Assembly: GCF_016859285.1 (NCBI RefSeq)
Contig: NC_053410.1
Coordinates: forward strand, 248,694 to 312,693
DNA from: Xiphias gladius
Lineage: Eukaryota; Chordata; Actinopteri; Istiophoriformes; Xiphiidae
Direction of reading: 5' to 3'
DNA: 64,000 nucleotides
The notes below the pieces were generated by a model. That model was not told the DNA's origin, did no database searches, and worked only from the letters and a program-made list of their open reading frames with translations. Position 1 is the stretch's first letter; the number at the start of each line of letters is the position of its first letter. A program made the position numbers and the translations under genes. Below, piece by piece: positions 43,446 to 54,400 of this stretch.

Positions 43446-46400
43446 AACACTGTTTATTAAATTGTTCAAGATTGTGAATCCCTCAGCGAAGACAGGTTTG
43501 GATCCAGAACATTTATCTCCGTGCTATTTGTCAAATAATCAGATGAAATGTACAAGTTTATGCTTTTTTTTTTCTTTTGATTTGTGAAAGTTCTGGCATC
43601 CAAATAGCACGTTATGATAGAACAGGGCAAAGTCCCTGCAAGTATTATCAATAATAAATCTATCAATCATAGATCTGTCAGCACTTTGCTGTACGTGACC
43701 GTGAGAACAAAGAATAAATGAAGCACTTAGAGAGAGACCTACTGCTCTGTCGCTCTCTCAGACAGATCCGTTGTAGATTCAAATAACATAAGAGCTGCAG
43801 GTGGAAGTTCACCTGTGGCAGCGATAGCATCTCCGATGGAAGAGGAAGAGGTGATAAAGTCTCTGAGAGACCCAGGTAGCACATTCTGGTTTATTAAAAT
43901 CAGGAAGCAGGTTTCTGAAACACTTGACGTTTACATGTGGATAATCAAAACCAGGATTCTCCGGAAACCAGATCATAAGCAGGACACCAGTCTGCATGTA
44001 AACACAGCAGAGAGCAGTGAGTGTGTTTGAACTACACAGCGGTGATCAGTCAGGACCAGGTCCAGGTCAAGGTCCCGATCCAGATCCAAATCCTGGTATT
44101 TGTCACACCTGAACACAGTTAAACCGTCACACAGTTGGTGTCAGTCAGAGCCAATCAGCCGCAGGGAGCCTGAGTGAGCAGCAGGCGGCGCTCTGTCTTC
44201 ACAAAAGTTTGTTTCCACAGTGGTGAATATTTTCAGCACGTTTCCAAATAAAACACAAGCAGTTCTCAATGAAGGTTGGGAAATGAAGTCTGAATGAAAC
44301 TCTGCAAAGTCTCAGTGGTTGTTTCATTGACGATCAGAGAAAAAGGACAAAAACCCATAAAAACAGGCTTTTAAAGACATCTCACCAAGAAACGAAAAAA
44401 AACTTCTCAATGAAGAAAAAAACACACATATTACACGACATACCGGAGAAAATACAAAAACACATGAGTATAAACACGATTAGAATACCCAATAATCATA
44501 TTTGCCATTAATGAATTGAACACAAGATCCATAAGTATGTCGGTTTCTAGTAACGAGCACAGAATACTGTACAACTGACAAGATCCGAGGAGGAAGAAAC
44601 TGCAACGGACAGAAGTCAAGTAGTTTGTCTCATCAGATCAGCTCTAAGTTTAAATGTGAGGTTTGTGGTGAACTCCCCCGAATCTGAATCGGACAGAGAC
44701 GCAGCAGAGAAAGTGTTGATGTAGACGTCTGGTGTCACGAGTGGATCATTGAACTTATCGGAAAAATTCTATTCAATCATAAAGGAACCAAATCAGTCTT
44801 TGTAGATGAACATATGTGAAAAATACAGTACTCTCATATGTGAGGTGGGATAAACTGAACTATACTAAATGGTTAACAAACATTTTGATGAACCAAACCA
44901 CCGACTGGATTTGGTTTTCCTGCAAACTAAATGAATATGATCTTTCACACAGAGAGCGAAGACCTGAGTGATTGATTTATTTCCAGTGAAAAGGCAAGAA
45001 TTCGATTTTCAGTAAATTTTATTTTTAGCAGTAAATATGATGAAATAAGATTTGTCAAAATTCAAAGAAAGTTCGTTCAGTTTGAACCATTTAGAAATTT
45101 TCTGTAATTCAGAATTTGTCTCAGAAATAAATTTGTAAAGAAAGAATATCATCAGCTCCCGGTAACGGATACATAGATGAAGATGTGCAGTAACAGAAAG
45201 GGTCCAAGACTTTATCCCTGTGGGACACCACGAGTCACATCAGACACTTGAGCGGAGCTGGAGCTTTACTGACTCACGCTGTGACACCGGAGTCCTGCAG
45301 TTCACAGCTGCAACTACTACGTATTTTATTATCAGTCATTTGTTAGATCAGTCGTTGACAGTTCATCTTTAAGTCCACAGTGATTCTTCAGACTGTTTCT
45401 TCAGTCCAACAGCACAAACAGACTCAGATTTCCATGGCTGAAAACTGTCCTTCGTCGTCATCGTCATCTCTGTCATTTGTAGATCTCAGTCTGAGGAGAA
45501 ACTGCCAGGTGAAAGGTCACCTGAGTTCATCTTTCCTCCTCTGAGACAAGAATCAACTCTGTCTTCGCATCTCAGGCTGATTTGGCTTCACTAACGGAAG
45601 AAAACATGATGGAAACGTCTCAGTAACTGCAGCCAACACAAAGCAGCCTATCAAACCCCAAAAACCCCCAAACCACCAAACATAAAAGTACCTGAATTAC
45701 ACTGACCATTAAAAACTAGAACTAACAAAGTTTCCAACGAATAAAACCCAGAAAATCCCGAACTGGAACCACCTGCTCATGTGAGAACTCTTCTGTTCTC
45801 GATTCAGACAGAAATACAAAGCTCCTTTATTCATATTTCTCTTTTAGTTATGTTTCTCGTCTGTCGGCAGCTGATCCTTTGAGCCACAATCAATCGTCCA
45901 GGTGAAAAAGGAAGAGATAAAAAGGAGAAAATTGCTGCAAATAAATGAATAAATAAATAAATGAAAATGGATGGAATATTTGACCCAGTTCTGGTCGTGG
46001 ACATAAAACATCTGCTGATCAAACCTCCAAAATACCACAAGATTCGAAACTATTAAACTTTAAACACCAAAAATCCCAGACAGGACGTAAATAACAGAAT
46101 GTAAACAAGTGAAACTCCAAAATAAAAGCCTTGTGCATACCTGACTGTGGCAGGTCACCTTCTCTCTGCTCAAACACAGCTGAGTTCACTGATCCTCTGC
46201 ACTGTGTTTTCAGAAAATGACCCTCAGGGATTCACACAAACACAGCTGTGTTAACTCACCTGAGTGTGGGCAGGCCGGGGTCAAAGGTCGCAACAGAGCT
46301 GAGCTGAACATTTCAACAAAACTCTGTCTCTAAACTGAAGAAGGATCAAACCCCCAGCGAGTTCAGGCCGGAACCAAACAAGTTCAGCAGGTGAACACAG

Positions 46401-46585
46401 GTTGACTGTTTGATGACACTTGTTCCTGATTCATTCTCAGAGTCCAGGTGACGTCTTCAAACAGAGGAAAAAACAAAAACCTGACAGACGGGAGAAACTG
46501 GCAGCAGAGGATGAGAGTTGTTTTTGATTCATAGGTAATTATCAGAATCATTGATCAACTCATCGATCCATCTTCACAGAATCTC

Positions 46586-46815
46586 AGAGACCTGAGACTT
46601 GACTTGGACCTGTCCCGACAGAAACTGAGACTTTTTGTCATCTAAACTGACCCGAGCATAAAGATAGACTCATCTCGTCTCATCCGAGAGTTGACTTGGA
46701 CTTGACTGTTGACAAAATTGAGACGTGACTTGAAACCTGACTCGAGACTTGATTGGACTTGGCTAGACTAACCTGAGACTTGACCTGAGACTTGTGGACT
46801 CGATGGAGACTTCGC
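46586..46815. repeat. Degenerate minisatellite of GAGACTTGACTTGGACTTG words
   Basis: Repeated variants: GAGACCTGAGACTTGACTTGG, GTTGACTTGGACTTGACTG, GAGACTTGATTGGACTTGGC, CCTGAGACTTGACCTGAGAC. A decayed tandem repeat built from ACTTG/ACCTG pentamers. Confidence 0.6.
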
Positions 46816-48279
46816 TACGTTGTAATAGAAACGTTGTGACACCTCTGGATAATTGGACCGATCTGTTGACAGAGTTCAGTGCTTTTACCTTCAGTTTGGT
46901 GTAAATGATCCCGGTGTGAACTGTCCTGAGGTCAGTTAATGATTCTCAGTAACAGGCTGTTGTTCCTGGAGACAGACTGCTGATCACGTGTGGATCATCG
47001 CTCTATGTTAAAGATCTTTGACCTTCAGACTCACCTGAACCTGTTTGTTTGACAGCTGCAGGGAAACAGTCAGTCACTGATCCCAAGACCTGAACCACGG
47101 AGCCAGTTCAACATACCAGGATGTCTTCTCGTTATGTGGCCTCACTGAGCCTGACAACCGTGATCACGCTAAGCTGTGACATGTTTGCAGCATATGACCA
47201 ATCACAGACAAGGACACGTCTACTGGCAGCAGAGCGGCATATTTTACAGACGAAGAGCAAAACTGTGATATTAGACAAATACGAAGAAGTTGAACACGTG
47301 ATCCGGGCCGAAAGCAACAGCTGCAGCTGCCAAACGCAGGAAGAACAGCTGGAATAAAATGATCGACTGTGTGAATGTGTAAGTTAACAGGCTCGTAGTG
47401 GTTCAGCTGCAGCCCGATGGTGTCAAATAAAAAATACATTTAAAAACAGAATTCAAAGCAGTAAGTAGGCTGCGGTTCGTATCTTATAGGTCAAACAAGC
47501 ACAAGGCTTCAGAGCTCCGGTCGGTCTCTGTTGTAGGATGAGATCAGAAGACGAAATCACGATGATGAGATGAAGAAGACAGGAGGGGACCAGGCTCCTA
47601 CACGGGGGTCCAGTCCTGCTGAGGAGCTGGTCCTCTGCGGTGATGAGGGTCGCTCATATAAAAATCATCAGGAAATGCCAAAGGGGCTTGCTGGTCTCTT
47701 AATCACTGTAGTCCTCCACAGAGACCCTCTCACAATCCATGAACCGAGCTCCACGGGACCTTCTATAAAAGGTGACGATGTTACCATGGCGATGTGCCCC
47801 AGTAAGACCTGAACCACTGTCATAACCCCGAGAACCCAGAGTTTAACCTGAAGTTACCTCACTAACCCCAAATCCTACTCCATAGTCCAGGTCTCAGGTC
47901 AGTGTTTTCTTCAGTGCTCAGTCAAGTTTGGAATCAAACCACTAAACACAACTTCAGTCGTTTATCCTTTCATGCTTTTCAACATTTTATTGTGACGATA
48001 AATATATTGGTGGTTTTGTGTGTCTGTGGTGGTTTTGTGTGTCGTTGTGGTCTGTGGTCTCACACAAAGCAGTTCTGCCGCCAAGCTGATTGAAACTACT
48101 TCCCTAAATTCACTGGGCTGAAATAAAATGTTGCTGCAGCCTCAGTTTGTTCTGCAGCTGAAATATGGAGGAAAACTACAAATCAAATATTGATTGGATT
48201 CGGTTGCAGATGATCAATATTAACAGACTGTGATCGGAATCAGGACATTTCTGCTTTTAAATGAACTTTTCATATACAA

Positions 48280-48325
48280 GCTCTGGACCAGGGGCCCCTG
48301 ACCCCTCAGGGCCCTGGTCCAGAGC
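48280..48325. repeat. Inverted repeat, 14-bp perfect arms
   Basis: GCTCTGGACCAGGG (48280-48293) and its exact reverse complement (48312-48325), separated by an 18-nt loop that is itself GC-rich and partly self-complementary. It would form a stable hairpin on either strand. Confidence 0.8.
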
Positions 48326-48380
48326 CTGGTGGGGCCCTTCATATCTGAACTGGTTCACTTTGTGTATAAACTCTTAATCT

Positions 48381-48434
48381 CTGTGTGCGTGTGTGTGTGT
48401 GAGTGTGTGTGAGAGAGAGAGAGAGAGAGAGAGT
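48381..48434. repeat. (GT)n(GA)n compound microsatellite
   Basis: A GTGTGTGC/GTGTGAGTGTGT run followed by a pure GA run. Confidence 0.9.
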
Positions 48435-49455
48435 TTTCACTTCATTGATTAGTTTATCGACCTTTGTTCATTTTTAAATCGCTAATTAATTCAATGAACG
48501 TGTCCAAAAGTAAAAATGAATTCTTGAAACTGTTTTCAGAAAAACTGAAGATGTGAGAAAGAAGAAAATGAAACTTAATTCACATGAATCATGAGTGTCG
48601 GTGTTACTGGTTTTAGCGGTGGTTAAACTGGTTTGTGTCGGGACTATTTCATTCTGTTTAGTCAGGTCTGCTCCGTCCTGTCGTCAAGAACTGGTCGACT
48701 GGTGTCTCTGAGTCTCTGATCCCGATCCTGGCCCTGGTTTATCCATGTTCAGGATGCGATATTGAACGTGGACCAGGTTCTGTGACTTGTCTCTGTTGCA
48801 TTCTAACTTGAGCCAGTTTTAACTGAGCTGCAGGTTTTTAATCACCATCAGACTTTGACTCCTGTTTGTTCTGAACACGTCTAGGCTCCAATTTTCAGAT
48901 GTTTCAGTTCCTTCTGGAGTAAAAAATAAAACATCCAGCTTTCCAGCCATTAGTGTCCTGTGGTATTTGGGTCTTATCTGGACGTCAGAATGGATCCGTT
49001 GTTATTCAGACTGTCCTCAGCCTCAGCAGCAGGTTACAGGTGTACACGTCGCTCAAACTGCTGCAGCTGCTCTTATTTTCCTGACTGGACAATCAACTTC
49101 CTCTTCTTCTCAGGTGGAAACTTCGGAGAATTTCCGAATAAATTCCCCTCAGTTTAATTGAAACTGTTTATTTCCTTCAACAGAAACCAGAGTCAACGTC
49201 CCGTTTGATTCCAGTAAACCGACTGCGTGTTTACTGTGTGTTCAGGTAACGGGTCACCTGAGGGGCAGCGCGTCTACCTGCTGCAGACAGAAACTCTATA
49301 ATCCAGCCTGTAATTTACAGTCTCAAGTTCTTTTATTTAATTCATTAGTTGTGTTGAGTTTATCGTCGACTCCATTTAAGCCCAGTGAAATACTTACTTC
49401 TCAGTCATTTGTCACTGGAAACTTTCTCCACTTCTGCTGAGAGGTTTGTTTGTGG

Positions 49456-49479
49456 TCACGTGCTCCTGTGAGCACGTGA
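49456..49479. promoter_or_regulatory. Palindrome with two CACGTG E-boxes
   Basis: TCACGTGCTC, a CTGT spacer, then GAGCACGTGA: 10-bp arms, each carrying CACGTG, the binding site of MYC/MAX, USF and CLOCK-type bHLH factors. About 1.8 kb downstream of the NCOA4 stop. Function unknown. Confidence 0.4.
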
Positions 49480-49719
49480 AAAGGCTCAGAAAGGCTCAGG
49501 GTTGTGTTGGTTTTAGAAGCGTTTAGAAATAACTGTTAGTTCATCAACTGATCGCTGTTTTACCTCAGATAGAACCAATATTTATTACGTGGTTCTTTCC
49601 AGGAAGCTTCTTAGGAGATAATTGGAGTTTACAGATGTGTAAAATGAAGCGTTACTGAAGTAGGAGATTCTCTGAGTATTTCTGTAAATACTGCGTCCCA
49701 ACAGGTAGAGTACCACGAG

Positions 49720-50045
49720 CTAACGACCTTTTTCTTATCGTGTCATTATTATACTTTTACTGCTCTACATTGATCCGACAGCTGCAGTTACTGATTACTG
49801 ATACTAAATATGATCAATAAATAACTGATGTTACAGATTCAACTGCTCAGCTCCACATTCACCAGCTGCAGCAGTGAGGTGATGAACACATGAATGCATC
49901 ATTAACAATGATCATCATACCTATTATTCTGCACAGCGAGTGTTTTTTACATTTGGTACTTTATATTTAGATGCTGATATTTCTGTACTTTTACTGAAGT
50001 ATTTCTACTCTGTGGTATTTGTACTTTTACTGCAGTAAAAGATCA
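49720..50045. repeat. Element of the GTACTTTTACTGCAG family
   Basis: Includes TACTTTTACTGCTCTACATT and ends with TTTGTACTTTTACTGCAGTA, AAAG. The same 18-bp palindrome as at 43411-43428 occurs at 50024-50041. Confidence 0.55.
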
Positions 50046-50090
50046 GTGATGTCACAGACACGGCAATGATGTCATTATGTTTTATTACTG

Positions 50091-50096
50091 TAGAGA
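50091..50096 (-). promoter_or_regulatory. Candidate polyadenylation signal of ncoa4
   Basis: Minus-strand AATAAA about 1.2 kb after the ncoa4 stop. Other candidates lie further on, so this choice is uncertain. Confidence 0.25.
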
Positions 50097-51321
50097 ATCA
50101 CAGCAGGAGAGAACTGATGACATCACAGAAACCCCCCCCCCCCAAAAAAAAGACCACAGCAAAGCTTCAATAAAAATCACCAATCACTGCCCACGGCAAA
50201 GTCATGTGATCGGTCGCCTGGGAAACCAAGTTCTTTCTCTTTGATTCTGATCGAACGTGCTTTCTGCCTTGAAGCGAGTTTGCCAGGCAATAAAAGACAC
50301 GCGACGAGCTCACGATGATCTCAAAGAGACCGCGTGTCGTCATGGAAACTAAAAATCACATGTGGACTGAAGGTCGGACAGCAGCCGTCAGTCTGGACAG
50401 ACAGGACGTCGAACAAAGAACAGGAACATTCCACCCAAACCGGCAGCAGAAAAGTCTCATAAAAACACCTGTTAAAATAAGATCCATTAAAAGAAAGGCT
50501 ACTATATATAATCTGACTTTGGCCCCGCCCACCCCGTGTTAACCCCGCCCCTCCTCTCCTGTCAGGATCAGCTGATGACAAACATCCGCTATGCTTCCAG
50601 TCTGGACATCCTCATGTCATTTGGGATTGTTTGAGTTTCTGCCTAATGATTACAATCACTAGTTAACAACTGATCAATAACTAATCAGTTCTCTGTCAAT
50701 AGACTAAAGGGTTAAATGGCTGAAAGCGTGAAGCAGGACAGAAGAGAATTATTTTCATTAACGACTAATCAGCTGATGATTTTCTGGATAACGGTCGATC
50801 AGAGTCGAGAGGCTCAGTCCATTACACCACAATCCTTACTCTAAAAGTGTCTCCTGAGCTTTCAACCACATCACAGACAGTTTTTCCCCCCTTTCCGTTT
50901 TCCCTCCAGATGAAGACTGTGAGACATGGTTGAAAGCTCCGACACAGCTTTAACCTGGGGCTGAGAGTATTTAATCCCCAGTTTGGCTCTTGATCGGTCC
51001 GCTCCTGATCCTGATCGGAGGGGAGCGGCGGCTCAGTGCGGCGATGTCACAGGAAGAAGGCGGTGATGGTTAGATTGTGGCCGTCATGTGCGCTGATCAG
51101 CGATTAATTTGGATAAGAAGAAGAAACATCGTCATCATCACATCTGGAGGGGAAGCAGAGAGACAAGCGATGAGAGGAGCCTGTTCTCACCTGTCGAGTT
51201 TCAGCTGCTGAATGTTCTGTCAGAGCTGAGGTTACAGGTGGGTGCAGGTCTTTACAGGTGGGTGCCTATTGCAGTGGACACAGTCTCAGTCAACAGAGGA
51301 GCTTAGTGCTCTGACTGTTTT

Positions 51322-51423
51322 TTATCTCACCTGTACAGGAGCTTTGTGCAGCCATTTTTCTTTGTCCCCGCCCACCTTCATACAGGAGAAGAGGTCACAG
51401 ACGGTAGGTAGCACCAGACGCTC
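51322..51423 (-). CDS. ncoa4: ncoa4 coding exon 9 (C-terminus)
   Basis: ERLVLPTVCDLFSCMKVGGD, KEKWLHKAPVQVR, stop TAA at 51322-51324. Matches human LPAVCDLFACM and DKEKWLYRTPLQM. The last sense codons and stop (CAG GTG AGA TAA) also form a perfect splice donor, so the true end may use a further small exon. Confidence 0.85.
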   Translation of the reverse strand, partial: ERLVLPTVCDLFSCMKVGGDKEKWLHKAPVQVR

Positions 51424-54400
51424 CTGAGAACAGAGAACAGGGAAGAACAGTCAGATACGCGACGGAGAACGTGCTTGTTGCTCACAATATTTCCCTCTTT
51501 CTCCTGAACTAACTGGACCTGTGAACTCCCAGAATGCACTGGGGCTGGTTTGTGTGTATGTGAATCTGAGCTTCAAACTGTGGAGGCTGAAGCTCAGACC
51601 CGACAGACGCAAATCCAGATCCTTCAGTGGGACTGAGCCTCTCTGTCGCCATGACAACTAGTCTGCGCTGGTCTCTGCTGGTCCGCACTGGTCTTGTTAC
51701 CTGAGCCTGAGTCCTCTTCTTCAGCAGCCACTTGTCCTCCTCTTCAGCTGGGCGGGGCTGATCTCCTGACACCGGAGCAGGAGTCAGAGTCTTTCCTTGG
51801 AGGACCCAGAGGTCTGGATCCAGAGGATGCTGGAACGGGGAGGAGGAGGAGGGATGCTTAAACTGGGAGCTGCGGTCCTCCCTGCTGCCCTTCTCCTCCT
51901 CAGGAGTCACCCAGCCAGAGAGGGAGGAGGTGTGAGCCTGCAGAGGAGTCCTGCAGGACGAGGAGGCGGCGGCGGCGTTGGCAGGGTGGAGCCAGGCCTC
52001 CAGGATGGCCTGAACCTGAGGAGAGACCACGACAGTCTTGACTGACATGTTCACGTCACGTGATATCAAAGGCCGAGGCGCGCGGCAGGGTCTGTCTACG
52101 GTCACTCTTTAGTCATGTGATCTATTCAGGCTGAATGGGTGGGGGGAGGGTCATGGTTTTATCCTGATCTATGTCCAAGAACATGACCTGTCATTCTGAG
52201 ACCATTTACACTGTACATTGCACCTTGGTTCGAAATGAATAGAAGAGATTTTTGAAAAGAAACGAAGAGAGCGAGACTAAATAAATCACGATAAAAACAG
52301 ACAGTGTGGGTTGCTGTTACCTTCTGCCCCTGCTCTCTGTGGTACAGGCTGGGCGGGGCGGTTTTCATGATGGGGGGGGTGTTCTTGGCCACGGGGACTC
52401 CATTCTTGTCTCGCCCGTCCTGCTGCAGCAGCCAGAGGCTCAGGGCTTCTCTCCCACAGTTCTCCTCACAGATGCAGTCGGAGTAAGTGGAGCAGAGCTC
52501 GTTGGCCTTGCAGGTCTGCTGCACGGGCACCGCCTGCTGAAGCCACGCCTCCAGGGCCGGCACCGGGGGGCTGACGGCGGGGGCCGGGGAGGTGGGGGAC
52601 GCGGGGGATGCGGGGCTGGAGGCTGGTGGGGTCTTCAGGCACTTGAGCAGGCCCAGGTTCTCGATCTCCACGGCCCTGGTGGTCTGACAGCAGGAGGAGC
52701 AGTCGGCGGCCGGGCGGCTCGACCCCACCAGCCAATCACTAGACAACCAGCTGTCCTCAAAAGGCTTCAATACCTGCTGCCACCGTTCAGCGTCTGACAT
52801 GGTCTCCATGGCTACAGTGGGCGGGGTGATGAGCCAGTCGCTCAGCTCCTCCTCGTCCCCCTCCTCCTCAGGGGTGACGGTGAACTCTGATTCGTCGATC
52901 TTTTCGATGGAGAAGGAGGAGCTGCAGCTGCTGCTGCTGCTGCTGGTCCTCTCCCTGCTGACGGGGGTCTGGTCCTGGAGCAGCCACGCCTCCAGGTCCC
53001 TGAGCTGACCCCAGGCCTGCAGGAAGTCCACCGAGGCCAGGACGGGACAGGAAGTCTGCAAAAGCACACGAGGTCAATCTAACATGTCGTCATCAACGAC
53101 AGGATGGTTTCAAACCTGAATCAGCTCCAGTTAAACAATATTTTAATATCGATTCATTCACAGTTTCTCCACCTCGGGGCCACTTTATGTCAACGCGATC
53201 ACGAGTTATTTGATATCTGATGTATTTACAGTAAAAAGTCTGGAGCTGCTTACTCATGAAAACGGAAAACAAACCTTTCCTGTGCTTACACTTTCTCTCA
53301 CTGTTCACGGTAATTTGTTAATTATCATTTTCAGCCTCAAACTAAAAAGTTGCGGGCCTGAAAATTATCTACTGATTATTAGTAACTCTTTATTTTATGG
53401 ATTCAGTTCACTCCTTTTAATTTTCTAGGAAGTTCCCAGGACAGAACTATGTACTTTGGCATTAATTACAGGTAAAACTTGATTAACTTGATTAATGACT
53501 AAGTCACCCTGAGAGTGTTTTACTGAGGTCAGCTGAAGATTTGAAAATGACAGATCTGTCCACATCCACGGAGAATGAAGTTCTCCATAATAACGAATAA
53601 ATATGTACTCGGGTTAAAATCAGTTTTTCTTGGGAAACTCAACAAAACTAATTAAACTCAAATGGTTCCAGAAATTTTAGTGTGAAATTACAGTTCTGTC
53701 CGTTAAACTTTAAAGAAATGATCAAATTATAACTGAAACCATTGTCTGATTTTTTTGACTGATAATCGATTCGTCGTTTCAGTAAGTTTTCAAGCAACAA
53801 TGCTGAATATTTTAGGTTTTAGTTTCTCTAATGTGAATCTCTCTGGGTTCTGGACTGGATAAAAAAAATCTCAAGATGTCTCTCTGACCTTGCTCTCCTT
53901 GTGTGACACAAGCCAATCCTGAGGGTTCTTGCTGGACTGGTAACCAATAGGAGCACTGCTGGTTGGACGAGTTCCCAGCAGCCAGTCGCCCAGAGCTCCG
54001 ACCTCCGTCTTCTGCAGAGACACAGATCAGACACAGATCAGACTGATCCAGATCACGGATCATCCGTGGTCCCCTTAAGAGATCCCAGCTGGACCACAGA
54101 TGATGTAGCGTATTAATGTGCAGGCAGCGGAGAGCAGCTCGGTGACGTTAGCGTGGCCTTGGCTGTGGAATGAATGCTGGAGTGTTTCCAGGCCCAGCTC
54201 TGTGAATGATCAGCTCTTCTGTCTTACTCTGCAGCTCTGAGACAGCAGCTTTTACTTCTTACTGTTTCCTCTGAATATTGTCAATCAGCTGGTGTCTTTT
54301 CAATTGTGCAATTATGGGATATCTTGGATACATTTTGACTCTGCTTCTTAATAGTACGTTACTTTGGGGATGTGCCAGTATCAAAATATTGTGGCCAAAG

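Larger units (their letters stand above)
43450..49700. other. Long intergenic stretch, no gene recognised
   Basis: Only short frames without recognisable family features. Smaller structures inside (46586-46815 repeat, 48280-48325 hairpin, 48381-48434 microsatellite, 49456-49479 palindrome) are listed separately. At about 44050-44100 there is a short GGTCCA/GATCCA-rich run. Confidence 0.4.

Noticed and set aside
43815..44030. 71-codon plus-strand frame (MAAIASPMEEEEVIKSL)
   Set aside because: Short and isolated, with no recognised similarity and no supporting signals.
47121..47357. 78-codon plus-strand frame (MSSRYVASLSLTTVITLS)
   Set aside because: No family features and surrounded by non-coding sequence. 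Length is within chance expectation.
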